This document shows positions 40,122 through 51,257 of a stretch of DNA of 64,000 nt, piece after piece (positions within the stretch are counted from its first letter, which is position 1; each line of letters starts with the position of its first letter). The position numbers were made by a program, and so were the translations under genes. The stretch lies in contig NZ_JAKZEU010000002.1 of NCBI RefSeq assembly GCF_024359525.1, positions 434,001-498,000 of the forward strand, written 5' to 3'. The notes under the pieces are model-generated. The model ran no database searches. It was not told the origin of the DNA and saw nothing but the letters and a program-made list of their open reading frames with translations. The stretch comes from Paracoccus albicereus. GTDB taxonomy: Bacteria > Pseudomonadota > Alphaproteobacteria > Rhodobacterales > Rhodobacteraceae.

Positions 40122-40448
40122 ATGACCCACTGGATGACCGACAACGACACCGACCGCGAGTCCGATCTTGCGGTCAAGCCGCGTGAGAAGACGCAGCGGC
40201 CGCCGATGTATAAGGTCCTGATGCTGAACGACGATTTCACGCCGATGGAATTCGTCGTTCACGTGCTGGAGCGGCTGTTCGGCATGACCCACGCCCAGGC
40301 GATCGAGATCATGCTGACCGTACACAAGCGCGGACTGGCCGTCGTGGGCGTGTTTTCGCACGAGGTCGCCGAAACCAAGGTGGCGCAGGTGATGGAACTG
40401 GCGCGTCGCCAGCAGCATCCGCTGCAATGCACCATGGAAAAAGAGTAG
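40122..40448 (+). CDS. clpS: ATP-dependent Clp protease adaptor ClpS
   Basis: Delivers N-degron substrates to ClpAP. The conserved core includes [23 protein letters not shown], split across the usual flexible N-terminal segment and folded domain, and the N-end rule pocket residues around NDDFTPMEF. The signature [11 protein letters not shown] is also present. The ATG at 40122 gives 108 aa; ATG at 40134 is equally possible. Longer upstream codons lack support. No clpA is adjacent. Instead rsmC and an SDR gene follow closely. Confidence 0.92.
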   Translation: MTHWMTDNDTDRESDLAVKPREKTQRPPMYKVLMLNDDFTPMEFVVHVLERLFGMTHAQAIEIMLTVHKRGLAVVGVFSHEVAETKVAQVMELARRQQHPLQCTMEKE

Positions 40449-40452
40449 CCGT

Positions 40453-41463
40453 TTGGGCACAGGTCGTCTCGATCTGGCATTCGCCGAGGGTGCGCCCGAG
40501 GGCCGGCTTCTGGTGATCGGCGCCAAGGCGGGCGACGATCTGTCGATGCTCGCGCCTGCGCGAACGACGATTGTGCAGCCTCAATTTGCCGACCATCGGG
40601 CGCTTGGCGCACGCGGGTTCCACATGGCGACGGAGGCAGCCGGCCCCGCGGATGCGGCGCTGGTCGTTCTTCCCCGCGCCAAGGCGCTGGCGCGTGCGCG
40701 GATCGCGGATGCGGCATCGCATCTGCCTGAGGGCGCCGATCTTTGGATCGACGGGCAGCGCACCGATGGGGTTGAATCGATCCTGCGCGATCTGCGCGCG
40801 CTGACCGAAATTCACGATCTTCACAGCAAGGCGCATGGCAAGATCTTCCGGGTCCGCACGGGCCCTTGGCTTCCCGCCGATTGGACCGGGCAGGACAGCT
40901 ATCCCGCCCCCGGATTTCGGGCACCGCCGGGCGCGTTCTCGGCCGACGGTGTCGATCCGGCCTCGGCCGCCCTGGCCGCCGCGCTGCCGTCGAAGATGCC
41001 CACATGGGTCGTCGATCTGGGTGCCGGCTGGGGTTGGCTGTCCGCGCGGGTGCTTGCGAAACCCGGGGTCGAGGTGCTTCATCTGATCGAGGCCGATCAC
41101 GCCGCGGTGGAGGCCGCGCGGGCGAACGTCACCGATCCGCGGGCGCGGTTCCACTGGGCGGATGCGCGCGACGTGGCGCTGCCCGATCCGGTGAACGGCG
41201 TGGTGATGAACCCGCCCTTTCACGAGGGGCGCGCGGCCGATCCATCGCTGGGTCGGGCCTTCATCGCGACCGCCGCGCGACTGCTGACGCAGGCGGGCAC
41301 GCTGTGGATGGTTGCGAACCGTCACCTTCCCTACGAAGCGACGTTGTCCGAGCATTTCGCGCGCGTGACCGAAACCGGCGGCGATGCGCGCTTCAAGATC
41401 ATCGAGGCGACCGGGGCGCGGCGCGATGCGCGCAGCCGGTCCGGCAGAAAGGTCCGCGCATGA
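40453..41463 (+). CDS. RsmC-like class I methyltransferase (16S rRNA guanine-N2 type)
   Basis: A 336-aa protein with a degenerate N-terminal methyltransferase-like half and a C-terminal catalytic domain. The latter has the SAM motif VVDLGAGWGWLSA and the base-methylating motif NPPF in GVVMNPPFHEG. This two-domain plan is that of RsmC/RsmD-type small-domain methyltransferases, so 16S rRNA is the likely substrate. The start is TTG at 40453, 4 nt after the clpS stop; no ATG or GTG gives a full N-terminus. The stop TGA overlaps the ATG of the SDR gene. Confidence 0.8.
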   Translation: MGTGRLDLAFAEGAPEGRLLVIGAKAGDDLSMLAPARTTIVQPQFADHRALGARGFHMATEAAGPADAALVVLPRAKALARARIADAASHLPEGADLWIDGQRTDGVESILRDLRALTEIHDLHSKAHGKIFRVRTGPWLPADWTGQDSYPAPGFRAPPGAFSADGVDPASAALAAALPSKMPTWVVDLGAGWGWLSARVLAKPGVEVLHLIEADHAAVEAARANVTDPRARFHWADARDVALPDPVNGVVMNPPFHEGRAADPSLGRAFIATAARLLTQAGTLWMVANRHLPYEATLSEHFARVTETGGDARFKIIEATGARRDARSRSGRKVRA

Positions 41464-42266
41464 GCCTGTCGATCCGGGGCAAGACCGCCATCGTCACGGG
41501 GGCCGGACGGGGCATCGGTCTGGCGATTGCGAAGGACTTCGTCGATCGCGGCGCGAACGTCATGTTCGCCGACAGCGACGAGGCTCTGCTTGAGGCCCAG
41601 GTGTCGGAGGCGGCCGAGGGCAATGACCAGATCCGCAGTTTCGCCGCCGACATGAGCCGCAAGCTTGCGATGGCCAACCTGCTTTCGGCCACGATCGACG
41701 CGTTCGATCGCGTGGACATCCTGGTGAACGCGCACCGCGTCGTGAAGCGGTCCGATCCGCTGGACACGGATGTCGACACCCTGGAGGAGATGCTGCGCCA
41801 GAACATGATGTCGGCGCTGCGGATGTCGCAACTGGTGGCCCGCCGCATGATCCGGCAGGCCGATGAGAACCAGGGCAATGACGAGGCGGGCGCGATCGTG
41901 AACCTCTCGACGTTGGCCGGGACGCGTCCGGTGCCTGACCTGCTGGGCTATTCGATCGCCTGCGCGGCGCTGGATCATGCGACGCGCGGTCTGGCGCTGG
42001 CCTTGGCGCCCCACAAGATCCGGGTCAACGGTGTACGCTTCAGCAGCGTCATGTCCCACGAGATGAAGGGCGCGCTGCGCGAAGAGCCCTCGATCCGCGA
42101 CAGCATCATCGCGGGTACCCCGCTGGGACGCATCGCCGCCGCTGACGAGCTTGCGGATACGGTGACCTATCTGGTGTCGCCCGGTGCGGGGTTCGTCACC
42201 GGGCAGATCCTGACGGTGGATGGCGGGCGCAGCATCGCCGACAGCGTCACCGCCTCGCTTCTCTGA
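41460..42266 (+). CDS. SDR-family protein lacking the catalytic lysine
   Basis: A 268-aa Rossmann protein with the cofactor motif TGAGRGIG (13-20) and the C-terminal GQILTVDGGRS typical of SDRs. The active site is abnormal: the YxxxK motif reads Y164-SIA-C168, so the lysine is Cys. The NNAG-type motif is VNAH (89-92). Ser150 is kept. Normal dehydrogenase activity is doubtful, and a binding or regulatory role is possible. It is translationally coupled to the rsmC-like gene by ATGA and so belongs to the clpS operon. Confidence 0.82.
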   Translation: MSLSIRGKTAIVTGAGRGIGLAIAKDFVDRGANVMFADSDEALLEAQVSEAAEGNDQIRSFAADMSRKLAMANLLSATIDAFDRVDILVNAHRVVKRSDPLDTDVDTLEEMLRQNMMSALRMSQLVARRMIRQADENQGNDEAGAIVNLSTLAGTRPVPDLLGYSIACAALDHATRGLALALAPHKIRVNGVRFSSVMSHEMKGALREEPSIRDSIIAGTPLGRIAAADELADTVTYLVSPGAGFVTGQILTVDGGRSIADSVTASLL

Positions 42267-42270
42267 CCGC

Positions 42271-42684
42271 TCACGCTTCTTCGGGATAGGCTTCGCGGCA
42301 GGCGCTGACGACAGCCTGGGCGCGATCCGACAGTGCCGCTTTGCGCGCGGCAAGATTGTCGCGCTTGCGCGCCTCGGCCGCCGGATCGATCGGGACGCGG
42401 TAACGCTCCGTATCAACGTAATCGCGCCAGCAGGGGGAATAGCCCACGCGCACCTTGCCCTCGTCGTCGCGATAATAGTCGCGGCATTGGGTCAGCCGGT
42501 CGCGCACCACCTGCCGTTCCTCCCATGCGTAACCGCGGGCGATGTTGCCTTCGACTTCGGCCAGAAGGCTGCTGACGGTGCGGTATTCGTCGGTGTTGCG
42601 GGCGATGCAGCGTTCCTGCGGGGTGCCGCACGCGGCGAGGGCAAGCGGTATCAGCGCTGCGGCGAAAGCGATGTTGCGGGGCAT
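42271..42684 (-). CDS. Predicted lipoprotein, function unknown
   Basis: A 137-aa protein with signal and lipobox PLALAACG, so Cys19 is the probable lipidated residue. The mature part is charged, with four further Cys (in ERCIARN, TQCRDYY, SPCWRDY and SACREAY) that could form two disulfides in the periplasm. No family is recognised. It ends 4 nt from the convergent SDR stop and is divergent from hemF. Confidence 0.7.
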   Translation of the reverse strand: MPRNIAFAAALIPLALAACGTPQERCIARNTDEYRTVSSLLAEVEGNIARGYAWEERQVVRDRLTQCRDYYRDDEGKVRVGYSPCWRDYVDTERYRVPIDPAAEARKRDNLAARKAALSDRAQAVVSACREAYPEEA

Positions 42685-42761
42685 GAAGCGGACCTTTACC
42701 AGTTTCCGCGATGCTAGCCGCGGGGCCGCGGTGCAGGCAAATCAAGATTGAAGGAACGGTC

Positions 42762-43616
42762 ATGGACGATCAGCGCAGGCAGGCGGCAGACTGGTTTCAC
42801 CTTTTGCGTGACCGGATCGTGGCGGCGTTCGAGGAGCTGGAGGATCGCGCGGCGGGCGCAGCCGAGGCCGGGCGTTTCACCGTCACGCCCACAGAGCGCG
42901 CGGAAAACGGCGGCGGCGGGTTGATGTCGGTGATGCGCGGTGGCCGCGTCTTTGAGAAGGTCGGCGTGAACTGGTCCGAGGTTCACGGCACGCTCGCCCC
43001 CCGCGCGCAGGCCGCGATGGCAGCCCGCGGCGTCCCGGGAATGGAAGACGACCCGCGCTTCTGGGCCAGCGGCATCAGCCTTGTCGCGCATATGCAGAAC
43101 CCGCACGCGCCTGCGGTCCACATGAACACGCGCATGTTCTGGACGCCGGGGGCATGGTGGTTCGGCGGCGGCACCGATCTGAACCCCTGCATCGAATACG
43201 CCGAGGATACCGCGCATTTCCACGACACGCTGGCTGCCGCCTGCGCGCCCCACGGCACCGACTACTACGACCGTTTCAAGGCTTGGGCTGACGAGTATTT
43301 CTTCATTCCGCATCGGGGCCGGGCGCGCGGCGTCGGCGGTATCTTCTATGACGATCTGAACAGCGGCGATTGGGAGGCCGATTTCGCCTTTACCCGCTCG
43401 GTTGGAGAGGCCTTTTTGCCGGCCTTCCTGCCCTTGGCAGAAGCGCGGATGTCCCAGACCTGGGACGAGGCGGATCGCGAAGCGCAGCTTGTCCATCGCG
43501 GTCTCTATGCGGAATACAATCTCGTCTACGATCGCGGGACGAAGTTCGGGCTCGAGACAGGGCATAATGCCGACGCCGTGCTGATGAGCCTTCCGCCGCT
43601 GGCGAAATGGCCGTGA
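42762..43616 (+). CDS. hemF: Oxygen-dependent coproporphyrinogen III oxidase
   Basis: Decarboxylates two propionates to give protoporphyrinogen IX in aerobic haem synthesis. The highly conserved blocks HMNTRMFWTPGAWWFGGG (split by the family into substrate-binding strands) and RARGVGGIFYDDL are intact, as is LVYDRGTKFGLETG near the end. The ATG at 42762 behind AAGGAAC gives 284 aa, the normal length. The upstream in-frame Met has no ribosome site. hemE and hemC lie 3-4 kb away. Confidence 0.96.
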   Translation: MDDQRRQAADWFHLLRDRIVAAFEELEDRAAGAAEAGRFTVTPTERAENGGGGLMSVMRGGRVFEKVGVNWSEVHGTLAPRAQAAMAARGVPGMEDDPRFWASGISLVAHMQNPHAPAVHMNTRMFWTPGAWWFGGGTDLNPCIEYAEDTAHFHDTLAAACAPHGTDYYDRFKAWADEYFFIPHRGRARGVGGIFYDDLNSGDWEADFAFTRSVGEAFLPAFLPLAEARMSQTWDEADREAQLVHRGLYAEYNLVYDRGTKFGLETGHNADAVLMSLPPLAKWP

Positions 43617-43688
43617 CGGAGCGGGGTTCGTCGCGCTAACATGACCATCGCGCCGCCGCGTGACGCGTTCGGCGAAGGGAGAGACGTG

Positions 43689-44168
43689 ATGAGCATTCCC
43701 AAGAACACGATCTGCCTCTGGTTCGACAAGGACGCGGAAGAGGCTGCGAATTTTTACGCCGACACATTTCCTGACAGCAGCGTGACCGGCGTCGACCGAG
43801 CGCCTTCGGACTTTCCCGGCGGAAAGCAGGGCGACGTTCTTGTCGTCAGGTTCACGGTTTGCGGCATCCCCTGCATGGGGTTGAATGCCGGCCCGAACTT
43901 TCCGCAAAGCGAAGCCTTTTCGTTCCAGATCGCGACCGATGACCAGGCCGAGACAGACCGACTGTGGGACGCCATCGTCGGGAACGGCGGGCGAGAAAGC
44001 GAATGCGGCTGGTGCAAGGACAAGTGGGGCCTGAACTGGCAGATCACGCCACGCACGCTGACCGAGGCCCTGGCCGCGGGCGGTGACGAGGCGAGGCGCG
44101 CCTTCGAAGCGATGATGACGATGGGCAAGATCGACGTCGCCACGATCGACGCGGCGCGACGGGGCTGA
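43689..44168 (+). CDS. VOC-superfamily protein (PhnB/glyoxalase-like)
   Basis: A 159-aa protein of the vicinal-oxygen-chelate fold, with paired beta-alpha-beta-beta-beta units beginning NTICLWFDKDAEEAANFY. It is close to the PhnB-like or 3-demethylubiquinone-type group by general pattern. That name describes similarity only, since many members have no known reaction. The ATG at 43689 behind GAAGGGAGAG is preferred over the upstream Met at 43641. Its stop directly abuts the convergent Lrp-type gene. Confidence 0.82.
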   Translation: MSIPKNTICLWFDKDAEEAANFYADTFPDSSVTGVDRAPSDFPGGKQGDVLVVRFTVCGIPCMGLNAGPNFPQSEAFSFQIATDDQAETDRLWDAIVGNGGRESECGWCKDKWGLNWQITPRTLTEALAAGGDEARRAFEAMMTMGKIDVATIDAARRG

Positions 44169-44621
44169 TCAGGCGCGACGGTCCTTGGAACTGCCCATGA
44201 CCACGTGGGTGGTGATCGTCGCGATGTGGGGAAACGCGCCCAGGACGTCTGTGTGCAACTGCTTGTAGGCCGCCAGATCGCGACATTCGACGCGCAGCAG
44301 ATATTCGATCGTTCCGGTGATGTTGTGACATTCCGTCACCTGCGGCGCAGCCTCGCAGGCACGCTCGAACGCGCGCTGCGCCTCATTGGTGTGACGTGAC
44401 AGGCCGATCGTGACATAGGCGACGAAGCCGATCCCGCGCGCACCGGGGCTGATCACCGCGCGATAGCCGGCAATCACGCCGCGTCTTTCCAGATCCTGGA
44501 CGCGGCGAAGGCAGGCTGAGGGTGACAGCCCGACCCGCGCCGCCAGATCGACGTTCGATATCCGGCCGTCGCTGGACAGCACGCGCAATATCTGTTCGCT
44601 GATCTGATCCGCAACGCTCAT
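44169..44621 (-). CDS. Lrp/AsnC-family transcriptional regulator
   Basis: A 150-aa regulator. The N-terminal helix-turn-helix (about 10-55) reads ISNVDLAARVGLSPSACLRR, and the C-terminal RAM/effector domain follows (about 70-145). Lrp proteins respond to amino acids and often control exporters. The divergent gene, 72 nt away, is a LysE-type exporter, so it is the most likely target. The binding site in the short gap is not identifiable by eye. Confidence 0.92.
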   Translation of the reverse strand: MSVADQISEQILRVLSSDGRISNVDLAARVGLSPSACLRRVQDLERRGVIAGYRAVISPGARGIGFVAYVTIGLSRHTNEAQRAFERACEAAPQVTECHNITGTIEYLLRVECRDLAAYKQLHTDVLGAFPHIATITTHVVMGSSKDRRA

Positions 44622-44693
44622 GGATTGCGGAGATAGAAGGTAGGGCGCGCAAAATGCAAGAAAATTGCGAGCGGGGCGAGTTATTCATTGTGC

Positions 44694-45281
44694 ATGGATC
44701 AGAACCTGCTTTTCGCCCTTGTCGGCTTTGCCTTCGTTTCGACCGCTACGCCGGGGCCGAACAACATGATGCTTCTGGCGTCGGGTGTGAATTTCGGCGT
44801 CACGAGGACGGTGCCGCACCTGTTGGGCATCTCGCTGGGGCTTGGCGCGATGGTGGTCGCGGTTGGCTTGGGCGTCACCACGCTGTTTGCGCGTTGGCCG
44901 CTGCTCGAAGAACTGCTGAAATGGCTGAGCCTCGGCTACATGATCTGGTTGGCGGCAAAGATCGCACGGTCAGGCAGGCCCGAGGCGAAGGCGGCGGGGG
45001 CGAAGCCGATGACCTTCCTGCAGGCAGCGGCGTTTCAATGGGTGAACCCAAAGGCCTGGGCGATGGCGCTTGGCGCGCTGTCGGCTTATGCCGCGGGCGT
45101 CGGCGGATCGGCGGTCGTGGCGCTGACCTTCATCGTGGTCGGGCTGCCGGTGATCTTTCTTTGGGCGGCGATGGGGCAGGGTCTGCGCGGCTATCTGGCG
45201 GATGAGCGTCGGCTGCGGATCTTCAACTGGACGATGGCGGCGCTGCTGGTCCTGAGCATGCTGCCGGTGGTCTTCCACTAG
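44694..45281 (+). CDS. LysE/RhtB-family amino-acid exporter
   Basis: A 195-aa inner-membrane protein with six hydrophobic helices and the family motif STATPGPNNMMLLASG near the N-terminus (about residues 16-31), plus FQWVNPKAWAMALGA. Members export lysine, homoserine, threonine or related compounds; the substrate is not predictable. The ATG at 44694 was chosen over an upstream TTG. It is divergent from the Lrp-type gene that probably controls it. The stop shares CTAG with the convergent EamA-type gene. Confidence 0.9.
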   Translation: MDQNLLFALVGFAFVSTATPGPNNMMLLASGVNFGVTRTVPHLLGISLGLGAMVVAVGLGVTTLFARWPLLEELLKWLSLGYMIWLAAKIARSGRPEAKAAGAKPMTFLQAAAFQWVNPKAWAMALGALSAYAAGVGGSAVVALTFIVVGLPVIFLWAAMGQGLRGYLADERRLRIFNWTMAALLVLSMLPVVFH

Positions 45282-46153
45282 ATCGCGACGGCGAGCAGCC
45301 AGCCGACGCCCAGCGTGATCAGCGCCATGCCGACGAGCTGTCGCGGCGCGGCGCGCTGTCGGAATATCCGGCCAGAGACCAGTTGTGCGAAGGGCACCTC
45401 GATCAGCGCGAGCGTCCGGACGTTGGCTGCCGAAGTCAGCGCAAAACCCCAGAACCAGAATAGCGACGCGAAGGCCCCGAGCGCCCCGGCCGCGAGCGAT
45501 TGCCGCCAGTCGCGGGCGATGCCCGACAGGGCAGGGCGGTCTCTCCAGGCGAGCCAGGCCAATGCGACGCAGGTCTGGATGGCGAGGCCCATCGCCAGGA
45601 TCGTCAGCGCACGGATGAACTGGCTGCCGTCGGGCAGGGCGAGGATCGCGCCGCGAAACCCGATCGCGGACAGCCCGAACAAGGCGCCTGCAGCAAGGCC
45701 GTGGGCGACGCTGCGCAGGCCCGCCCGGCTCCAGTCCGTGCCGGAGACGAGCAGGACGCCCGCCACCGCGGTGACGATCGCGCCGAGCCGCGCCCAGCCC
45801 AGTGGTTCGGACAGCGCGAGCGTGCCGATCAGGGCGAGCGTCACCGGTTCGGTCTTCGACAGGGCGGTCGCGATGCCGAACCCGCGTCCGGCCATGGCCA
45901 TCAGCAGGAATCCGGTCGCGAAGATCTGGGACAATCCGCCCATCGCAGCCCAACCGAGCGACGTGGCGCCGGGTATCGGGATGGGTGCCAGCCATGAGGC
46001 TGCGACAAGCACGGCAAGGGCGAAGGGCAGGCCGAAGATGAAGCGAACGGCGGTCGCGCCGGCCGTGCCGATGCGCGCGGTCAACCCCGCCTGCGCCGCG
46101 TTCCGCCCGGTCTGCGCGGTCGCGGCAATCAGCGTGGTGACGATCCAGAGCAC
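45278..46153 (-). CDS. EamA/DMT-superfamily transporter
   Basis: A 291-aa membrane protein with about ten hydrophobic helices arranged as two EamA halves (about 1-135 and 145-285); the second half has EVPFAQLVSGRIF. Likely a metabolite exporter of unknown substrate. The start codon is GTG at 46153, only 3 nt after the hemE stop, so it is probably co-transcribed with hemE. Confidence 0.85.
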   Translation of the reverse strand: MLWIVTTLIAATAQTGRNAAQAGLTARIGTAGATAVRFIFGLPFALAVLVAASWLAPIPIPGATSLGWAAMGGLSQIFATGFLLMAMAGRGFGIATALSKTEPVTLALIGTLALSEPLGWARLGAIVTAVAGVLLVSGTDWSRAGLRSVAHGLAAGALFGLSAIGFRGAILALPDGSQFIRALTILAMGLAIQTCVALAWLAWRDRPALSGIARDWRQSLAAGALGAFASLFWFWGFALTSAANVRTLALIEVPFAQLVSGRIFRQRAAPRQLVGMALITLGVGWLLAVAI

Positions 46154-46156
46154 GGG

Positions 46157-47185
46157 TCAGCCGTTCCGCAGCGTCTCGATCATCAGCGCGACGTTGTCGG
46201 GATCGGCGTCCGGCGTGATGCCGTGGCCCAGATTGAAGATGTGCGGCCCGCCCGAGAATGCCTTGCGGATGCGGCGCACGTCCGCGACCAGATCGGGTCC
46301 GCCCGCCACCATGTGACGCGGATCGAGATTGCCCTGCACGCAGCCGTCGAGTTGCACATGGGTCGCGGCCCATTCGGCGGACACGCCGTTGTCCAGCGCC
46401 ACGCAATCGGCGCCGGTGGCTTTGGCGAAGCCGACATAGCGCTCGCCCGCCTGGCGCGGGAAGGCGATGACCGGGATGTCCGGGTGACGGTCCTTCAGCG
46501 CGGCGATGATGCGGGCGGCGGGGGCAAGGGCGAAATCGTCGAAGTCGCGGCCCTTCAGGCTGCCTGCCCAGCTGTCGAACAGCTTGACGACCTCGGCTCC
46601 CGCATCGATCTGGGCCGAGAGGTATTCCACCGTCGCTTCGGTGATGCAGTCGATCAGAGCCGTAAATGCGGTGCGGTCGGCTTCCATGAAGGCATGGGCC
46701 GGGCCCTGATCCGGCGTACCGCGCCCAGCGATCATGTAGGTGGCGACGGTCCACGGCGCCCCGGCAAACCCGATCAGCGTCGTTTCGGCCGGCAGTTCGC
46801 GCGACAGGATACGTATCGTCTCGTAAATCGGGGACAGCGTCTCGTGAACGTCGCTGGCCGGTTTCAGCGCCGCGACGCCCGCAGCATCGGTGATGGTGGA
46901 AAGCCGAGGTCCTTCGCCGGTCACGAACCACAGATCCGCGCCAAGCGCCTGCGGCACCAGCAGGATGTCCGCAAAAAGGATGGCGGCGTCGAACCCGAAG
47001 CGGCGGATCGGCTGCAACGTCACTTCGGCCGCGAGATCGGGATTGTAGCAGAGCGACAGGAAATCGCCCGCCTGCGCCCGCGTCGCCTTGTACTCCGGAA
47101 GGTATCGGCCGGCCTGCCGCATCATCCAGATCGGGGGTGTGGGCAGCGTCTCGCCTTTCAGCGCGCGCAGGATGGTCTTGGTCAT
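46157..47185 (-). CDS. hemE: Uroporphyrinogen decarboxylase
   Basis: Converts uroporphyrinogen III to coproporphyrinogen III. The N-terminal signature [15 protein letters not shown] and the catalytic-site Asp region [13 protein letters not shown] are intact. The conserved [13 protein letters not shown] and the C-terminal [13 protein letters not shown] are also present. The ATG at 47185 gives 342 aa, standard length; the frame upstream is the antisense shadow of hemC. It is divergent from hemC with a 78-nt gap, an arrangement common in Rhodobacteraceae, and co-directional with the EamA-type gene. Confidence 0.96.
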   Translation of the reverse strand: MTKTILRALKGETLPTPPIWMMRQAGRYLPEYKATRAQAGDFLSLCYNPDLAAEVTLQPIRRFGFDAAILFADILLVPQALGADLWFVTGEGPRLSTITDAAGVAALKPASDVHETLSPIYETIRILSRELPAETTLIGFAGAPWTVATYMIAGRGTPDQGPAHAFMEADRTAFTALIDCITEATVEYLSAQIDAGAEVVKLFDSWAGSLKGRDFDDFALAPAARIIAALKDRHPDIPVIAFPRQAGERYVGFAKATGADCVALDNGVSAEWAATHVQLDGCVQGNLDPRHMVAGGPDLVADVRRIRKAFSGGPHIFNLGHGITPDADPDNVALMIETLRNG

Positions 47186-47263
47186 GGCATGAACTCCTCG
47201 GGCGTCGTTCGACGCGACCGGGCGGGCGTTGTCAAGCAGCGGTCGCGAAGTTAAGGCAGGCGC

Positions 47264-48208
47264 ATGAATACGATCCCCAATCCCGAACAGCCGCTGCGGA
47301 TCGGCACCCGCGGCTCGGTCCTCGCGCTGGCGCAGGCCCATGAAACCCGTGACCGCCTGATGGCGGCGCATGGACTGCCCGAAGACGCCTTTCGTATCGT
47401 GCCGATCAAGACCACCGGGGACCGCGTTCAGGATCGCGCGCTGCGCGAGATCGGTGGCAAGGGTCTGTTCACCCGCGAGATCGAGGATGCGCTGCTGGAT
47501 CAGGTGATCGATATTGCGGTCCATTCGATGAAGGACATGCCGGTCCTGCAGCCCGACGATCTGGTGATCGACTGCTACCTGCCGCGCGAAGATGTGCGCG
47601 ACGCCTTCGTCAGCCTGACCTGCGGCGCCATCGATGAACTGCCCCAGGGTGCCGTCGTCGGATCGTCCAGCCTGCGGCGTCGCGCCCAGGTGGCGCACAG
47701 GCGGCCCGACATTCATCTGGTCGAATTTCGCGGCAATGTGCAGACGCGCCTGCTGAAGCTGCGCGACGGCGTGGCACAGGCGACGTTCCTCGCGATGGCG
47801 GGCCTGAACCGTCTGGGCATGGACGAGATCGCGATGAACCCCGTTTCGGTCGACGTCATGCTGCCCGCAGTCGCCCAGGGCGCAATCGGGGTCGAGCGGC
47901 GCAAGGATGACGAGCGGGTGGCAGGCATGCTGGCCGCGATCCACGACACACAGACCGGGCTGCAGCTGGCTGCGGAACGGGCCTACCTGTCGCGGCTGGA
48001 CGGGTCTTGCGAGACACCCATCGCCGGACTTGCCGAACTTAGCGGGGACATGCTTTGGCTGCGCGGTCAGATCATCCGGCCCGACGGCAGCGAGGCGATA
48101 GCCGGGGAACGGCGCGGCCCTGTCTCCGATGGCGCAGCGATGGGCCGAGACCTTGCCGACGAACTGCTGAGCCAGGCATCAGCCGATTTCTTCGCAGAGG
48201 CAGGCTGA
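47264..48208 (+). CDS. hemC: Hydroxymethylbilane synthase (porphobilinogen deaminase)
   Basis: Polymerises four porphobilinogens into hydroxymethylbilane. The N-terminal [13 protein letters not shown], the arginine-rich [11 protein letters not shown] and the cofactor-binding cysteine in [11 protein letters not shown] are all present. At 314 aa it is complete. The start is ATG at 47264 behind AAGGCAGG. It pairs divergently with hemE. hemD is not adjacent. Confidence 0.96.
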   Translation: MNTIPNPEQPLRIGTRGSVLALAQAHETRDRLMAAHGLPEDAFRIVPIKTTGDRVQDRALREIGGKGLFTREIEDALLDQVIDIAVHSMKDMPVLQPDDLVIDCYLPREDVRDAFVSLTCGAIDELPQGAVVGSSSLRRRAQVAHRRPDIHLVEFRGNVQTRLLKLRDGVAQATFLAMAGLNRLGMDEIAMNPVSVDVMLPAVAQGAIGVERRKDDERVAGMLAAIHDTQTGLQLAAERAYLSRLDGSCETPIAGLAELSGDMLWLRGQIIRPDGSEAIAGERRGPVSDGAAMGRDLADELLSQASADFFAEAG

Positions 48209-48228
48209 GGCGTCGCTCAGGCGACTAC

Positions 48229-48329
48229 GAATCATCACCCTCGAATCACGGACCGTGCTCTTTGATTCGCCGCGCCATGGCCCTATATCTGGCCATTGTT
48301 CCGTCGATTCGCGACGCCTCGCGCGAATC
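48229..48329. promoter_or_regulatory. Cluster of five GANTC sites upstream of rpoD
   Basis: GAATC at 48229-48233, GAATC at 48243-48247, GATTC at 48264-48268, GATTC at 48306-48310 and GAATC at 48325-48329 lie within 101 bp just before the rpoD ribosome site. GANTC is the target of the alphaproteobacterial cell-cycle methylase CcrM. With about 65% GC, a site is expected roughly every 300 bp, so five in 101 bp is dense. A regulatory role is inference. Confidence 0.5.
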
Positions 48330-48365
48330 AGCCGCACGAAGCCGATGCGCCAACAAGGAGCCGTC

Positions 48366-50325
<1,960 letters not shown>

Positions 50326-50336
<11 letters not shown>

Positions 50337-50748
50337 CGCCGGACTGGACGACACGATCTATCACTTCCTCTACCGCAGCAACGCGAGCGCGGAGCTGGGG
50401 CAGGACCAGATCGACGCCATCGTCGACGAAGCGCGTCAGCGCAACGCCGAGATGGCGTTGACCGGCTGTCTTCATTACGAAGATGGCCTGTTCTTCCAAT
50501 GGCTTGAAGGACCTAAATCGAAACTGGACGAGGTCATCGCGATGATCCGACGCGACCCCCGGCACGAGGACATGACCGATCTGGCCTATGGTCCCTCTCG
50601 GGGACGGCAGTTCGGCGACTGGACCATGCGGTCGACCAATCGCGATGAAGCGTCGCTGCTGGAATGGTTTGCCAACCACGAAGTCTCAACCATCGATCGT
50701 GGGGCCTATGCCGGCTCGATCGGTGCGTTTCTGATGGCGATGAACTGA
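50326..50748 (+). CDS. BLUF-domain blue-light photoreceptor protein 1
   Basis: A 140-aa single-domain flavin photoreceptor close in pattern to the BLUF domain of AppA. The residues known to shape the flavin photocycle are present: Tyr16 (LYRS), Asn40 (RNAEMALTG), Gln58 (LFFQWLEG) and Trp99 (FGDWTM). There is no fused output domain, so signalling must work through a partner. The start is TTG at 50326 behind GAGG, within the last codons of rpoD (11-nt overlap). No ATG gives a complete domain. This implies coupling to sigma-factor translation. Confidence 0.88.
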
Positions 50749-50784
50749 GCCGGTTCGGGCTGCCCGCCCGTCCGGTCATGCACC

Positions 50785-51240
50785 ATGAGCGATATTGCGA
50801 ACCGACCCGCCCCATTGGACAGTCTGACACCCTCTGACCAGGAACTCTATCACTACGTCTACCGCAGCACGGCGGCGGATGACCTTGGTCGGGCAGAGAT
50901 CGACGCGATCGTGCGCCGGTCGGGGCACCGCAATGAGGTTTTCGGCCTGACGGGCTGTCTGCATCATGAAGACGGGCTGTTCTTCCAATGGCTGGAAGGA
51001 CCGCGCTACCAGCTTGACCAGATCGTCAACAAGATCAGGCGCGATCCGCGACACCAGGATATCGAGGATCTGAGCTACGGCCCGCTGACGCGGCGCATCT
51101 TCGGCAGCTGGACCATGCGCTCGACCGACCGCAGCGACGGCTCGCTGACACAATGGCTCACGGATGCCGACGTATCGACCTACGACCGTCGTGGTTATGC
51201 AAGCAGCGTCGGCGCGTTCCTGAAATCGTTCGCCGCCTGA
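50785..51240 (+). CDS. BLUF-domain blue-light photoreceptor protein 2
   Basis: A 151-aa paralogue of the preceding gene, with the same key residues: Tyr26 (VYRS), Asn50 (RNEVFGLTG), Gln68 (LFFQWLEG) and Trp109 (FGSWTM). The N-terminus is about 10 residues longer. The central half ([17 protein letters not shown] and on) is strongly similar to copy 1, indicating a tandem duplication followed by divergence. The start is ATG at 50785, 36 nt after copy 1. A terminator follows, so rpoD-BLUF1-BLUF2 may form one transcription unit. Confidence 0.92.
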   Translation: MSDIANRPAPLDSLTPSDQELYHYVYRSTAADDLGRAEIDAIVRRSGHRNEVFGLTGCLHHEDGLFFQWLEGPRYQLDQIVNKIRRDPRHQDIEDLSYGPLTRRIFGSWTMRSTDRSDGSLTQWLTDADVSTYDRRGYASSVGAFLKSFAA

Positions 51241-51257
51241 ACATCGACGATAAGCAA

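Noticed and set aside
44970..46931. Minus-strand frame of 653 codons across three genes
   Set aside because: An Arg-rich out-of-frame translation covering the lysE, EamA and hemE genes; no protein-like features.
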